Of a stretch of 42,508 nucleotides of DNA, positions 42,102 to 42,508 are shown one piece after another. The stretch is taken from positions 1 through 42,508 of IMG/VR virus record IMGVR_UViG_3300020436_001049, one strand, 5' to 3'. Below the pieces are notes generated by a model. The model worked only from the letters and a program-made list of their open reading frames with translations. It was not told the origin of the DNA and did no database searches. Both the position numbers and the translations under genes were made by a program. Position 1 is the first letter of the stretch. Every line of letters begins with the position of its first letter. The stretch is from a virus.

Positions 42102-42508
42102 TTAAGTAGTTCCTAATATTATTGCCCGGAATCGCATGACTCCATGTCTAGTTGATCCATCTGAATCTTGCAAAATGTCAGAGAAGTCAAATCTCATGTT
42201 AATAAGATTGAATCCACTAACACTTAGACTACTATTGTGAAGTAAAGAATGCAATCTGTCCATAATTTGTTTGCATTCTTTTGATCCTTTGTATTGTGAC
42301 CAGATGTGTAATTCCACTAAACTTTCACCACCAACAAAATCTTTTGTTGAATAGTCAGATGATCTTGCTTCTCCAATTTTCACAAATGGATATGAAGTTC
42401 CATGTGGAACATCATCAACAATAGTAGCTCCTAAAGTATCTGTAAGAGTTGAGTCATTATTCAATGCTGTAAATATTGCTTGTTGTAATTCTAATTGTCC
42501 AAAACTCA
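42102..42508 (-). CDS. tail completion protein (DUF3168), start codon cut by the window edge
   Basis: The frame continues past the internal TTG at 42464 to the window edge: SFGQLELQQAIFTAL then NNDSTLTDTLGATIVDDVPH, FVKIGEARSSDYSTKDFVGG, LHIWSQYKGSKECKQIMDRL and MRFDFSDILQDSDGSTRHGV. This is the DUF3168 family (HK97 gp10 / lambda U neighbours) that caps the tail tube at the head-tail joint. The last two bases of the window read TG in frame, so the start ATG would be completed by a single A just outside. Only one base of the gene is missing under that view. Confidence 0.85.
   Translation of the reverse strand, partial: SFGQLELQQAIFTALNNDSTLTDTLGATIVDDVPHGTSYPFVKIGEARSSDYSTKDFVGGESLVELHIWSQYKGSKECKQIMDRLHSLLHNSSLSVSGFNLINMRFDFSDILQDSDGSTRHGVMRFRAIILGTT

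Overview
This window reads as a nearly complete genome, or a large contig, of an AT-rich (by eye mid-30s % GC) tailed phage with a siphovirus plan: HK97-type head genes, a tail tape measure, and a tail tip cluster resembling alphaproteobacterial gene transfer agents (rcc01692- and rcc01693-like genes). No ribosomal RNA, tRNA, host housekeeping gene, integrase or transposase was seen. Base composition, GTA-like tail genes and curli-type genes suggest a marine proteobacterial host, probably alphaproteobacterial; this is inference.

Layout. Positions 1-13519 (minus strand, read right to left) hold the packaging and head module: small and large terminase, portal with an unusual C-terminal extension, MuF-like protein, a nucleotidyltransferase, prohead protease, major capsid protein, three small virion-type proteins and a very long collagen-like fibre gene that runs off the left edge. 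A good sigma-70-type promoter (13551-13578) sits before the terminase genes. Positions 13647-24198 (plus strand) hold the early module: replication initiator, primase-helicase, a lone minus-strand XRE regulator with its own control region, PD-(D/E)XK nuclease, DUF1071/Rad52-like annealing protein, SSB-like protein, HNH-type nuclease, a coupled cassette of C5-methyltransferase, 2OG-Fe(II) oxygenase, small membrane protein and N4/N6 methyltransferase, then small unknown genes. The two transcription directions converge at a hairpin near 24213-24240.

Positions 24231-42508 (minus strand) hold the rest of the late region: tail completion, tail tube, tail chaperones, tape measure, distal tail and hub proteins, a J-like tip protein, four small membrane proteins, then a curli-type island (CsgF, CsgG, a curlin-like subunit, a FecR-domain protein, a CHASE2 class III cyclase), followed without a break by spanins, holin, nuclease and endolysin. 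On a circular map the minus-strand late genes would run continuously from 13519 through position 1 to 42508 and on to 24231, although the exact junction is not proven.

The most interesting points are: (1) a complete-looking curli secretion set fused by overlapping genes to a FecR/CHASE2-cyclase sensory pair and to the lysis genes of a phage; (2) complete absence of the pentamer GATGC/GCATC on both strands, with Asp-Ala always encoded through GACGC, which points to strong counter-selection by a restriction system; (3) a collagen-like fibre with Lys in the Y position in a genome that also encodes a 2OG-Fe(II) hydroxylase; (4) a portal protein fused to a separate conserved module.
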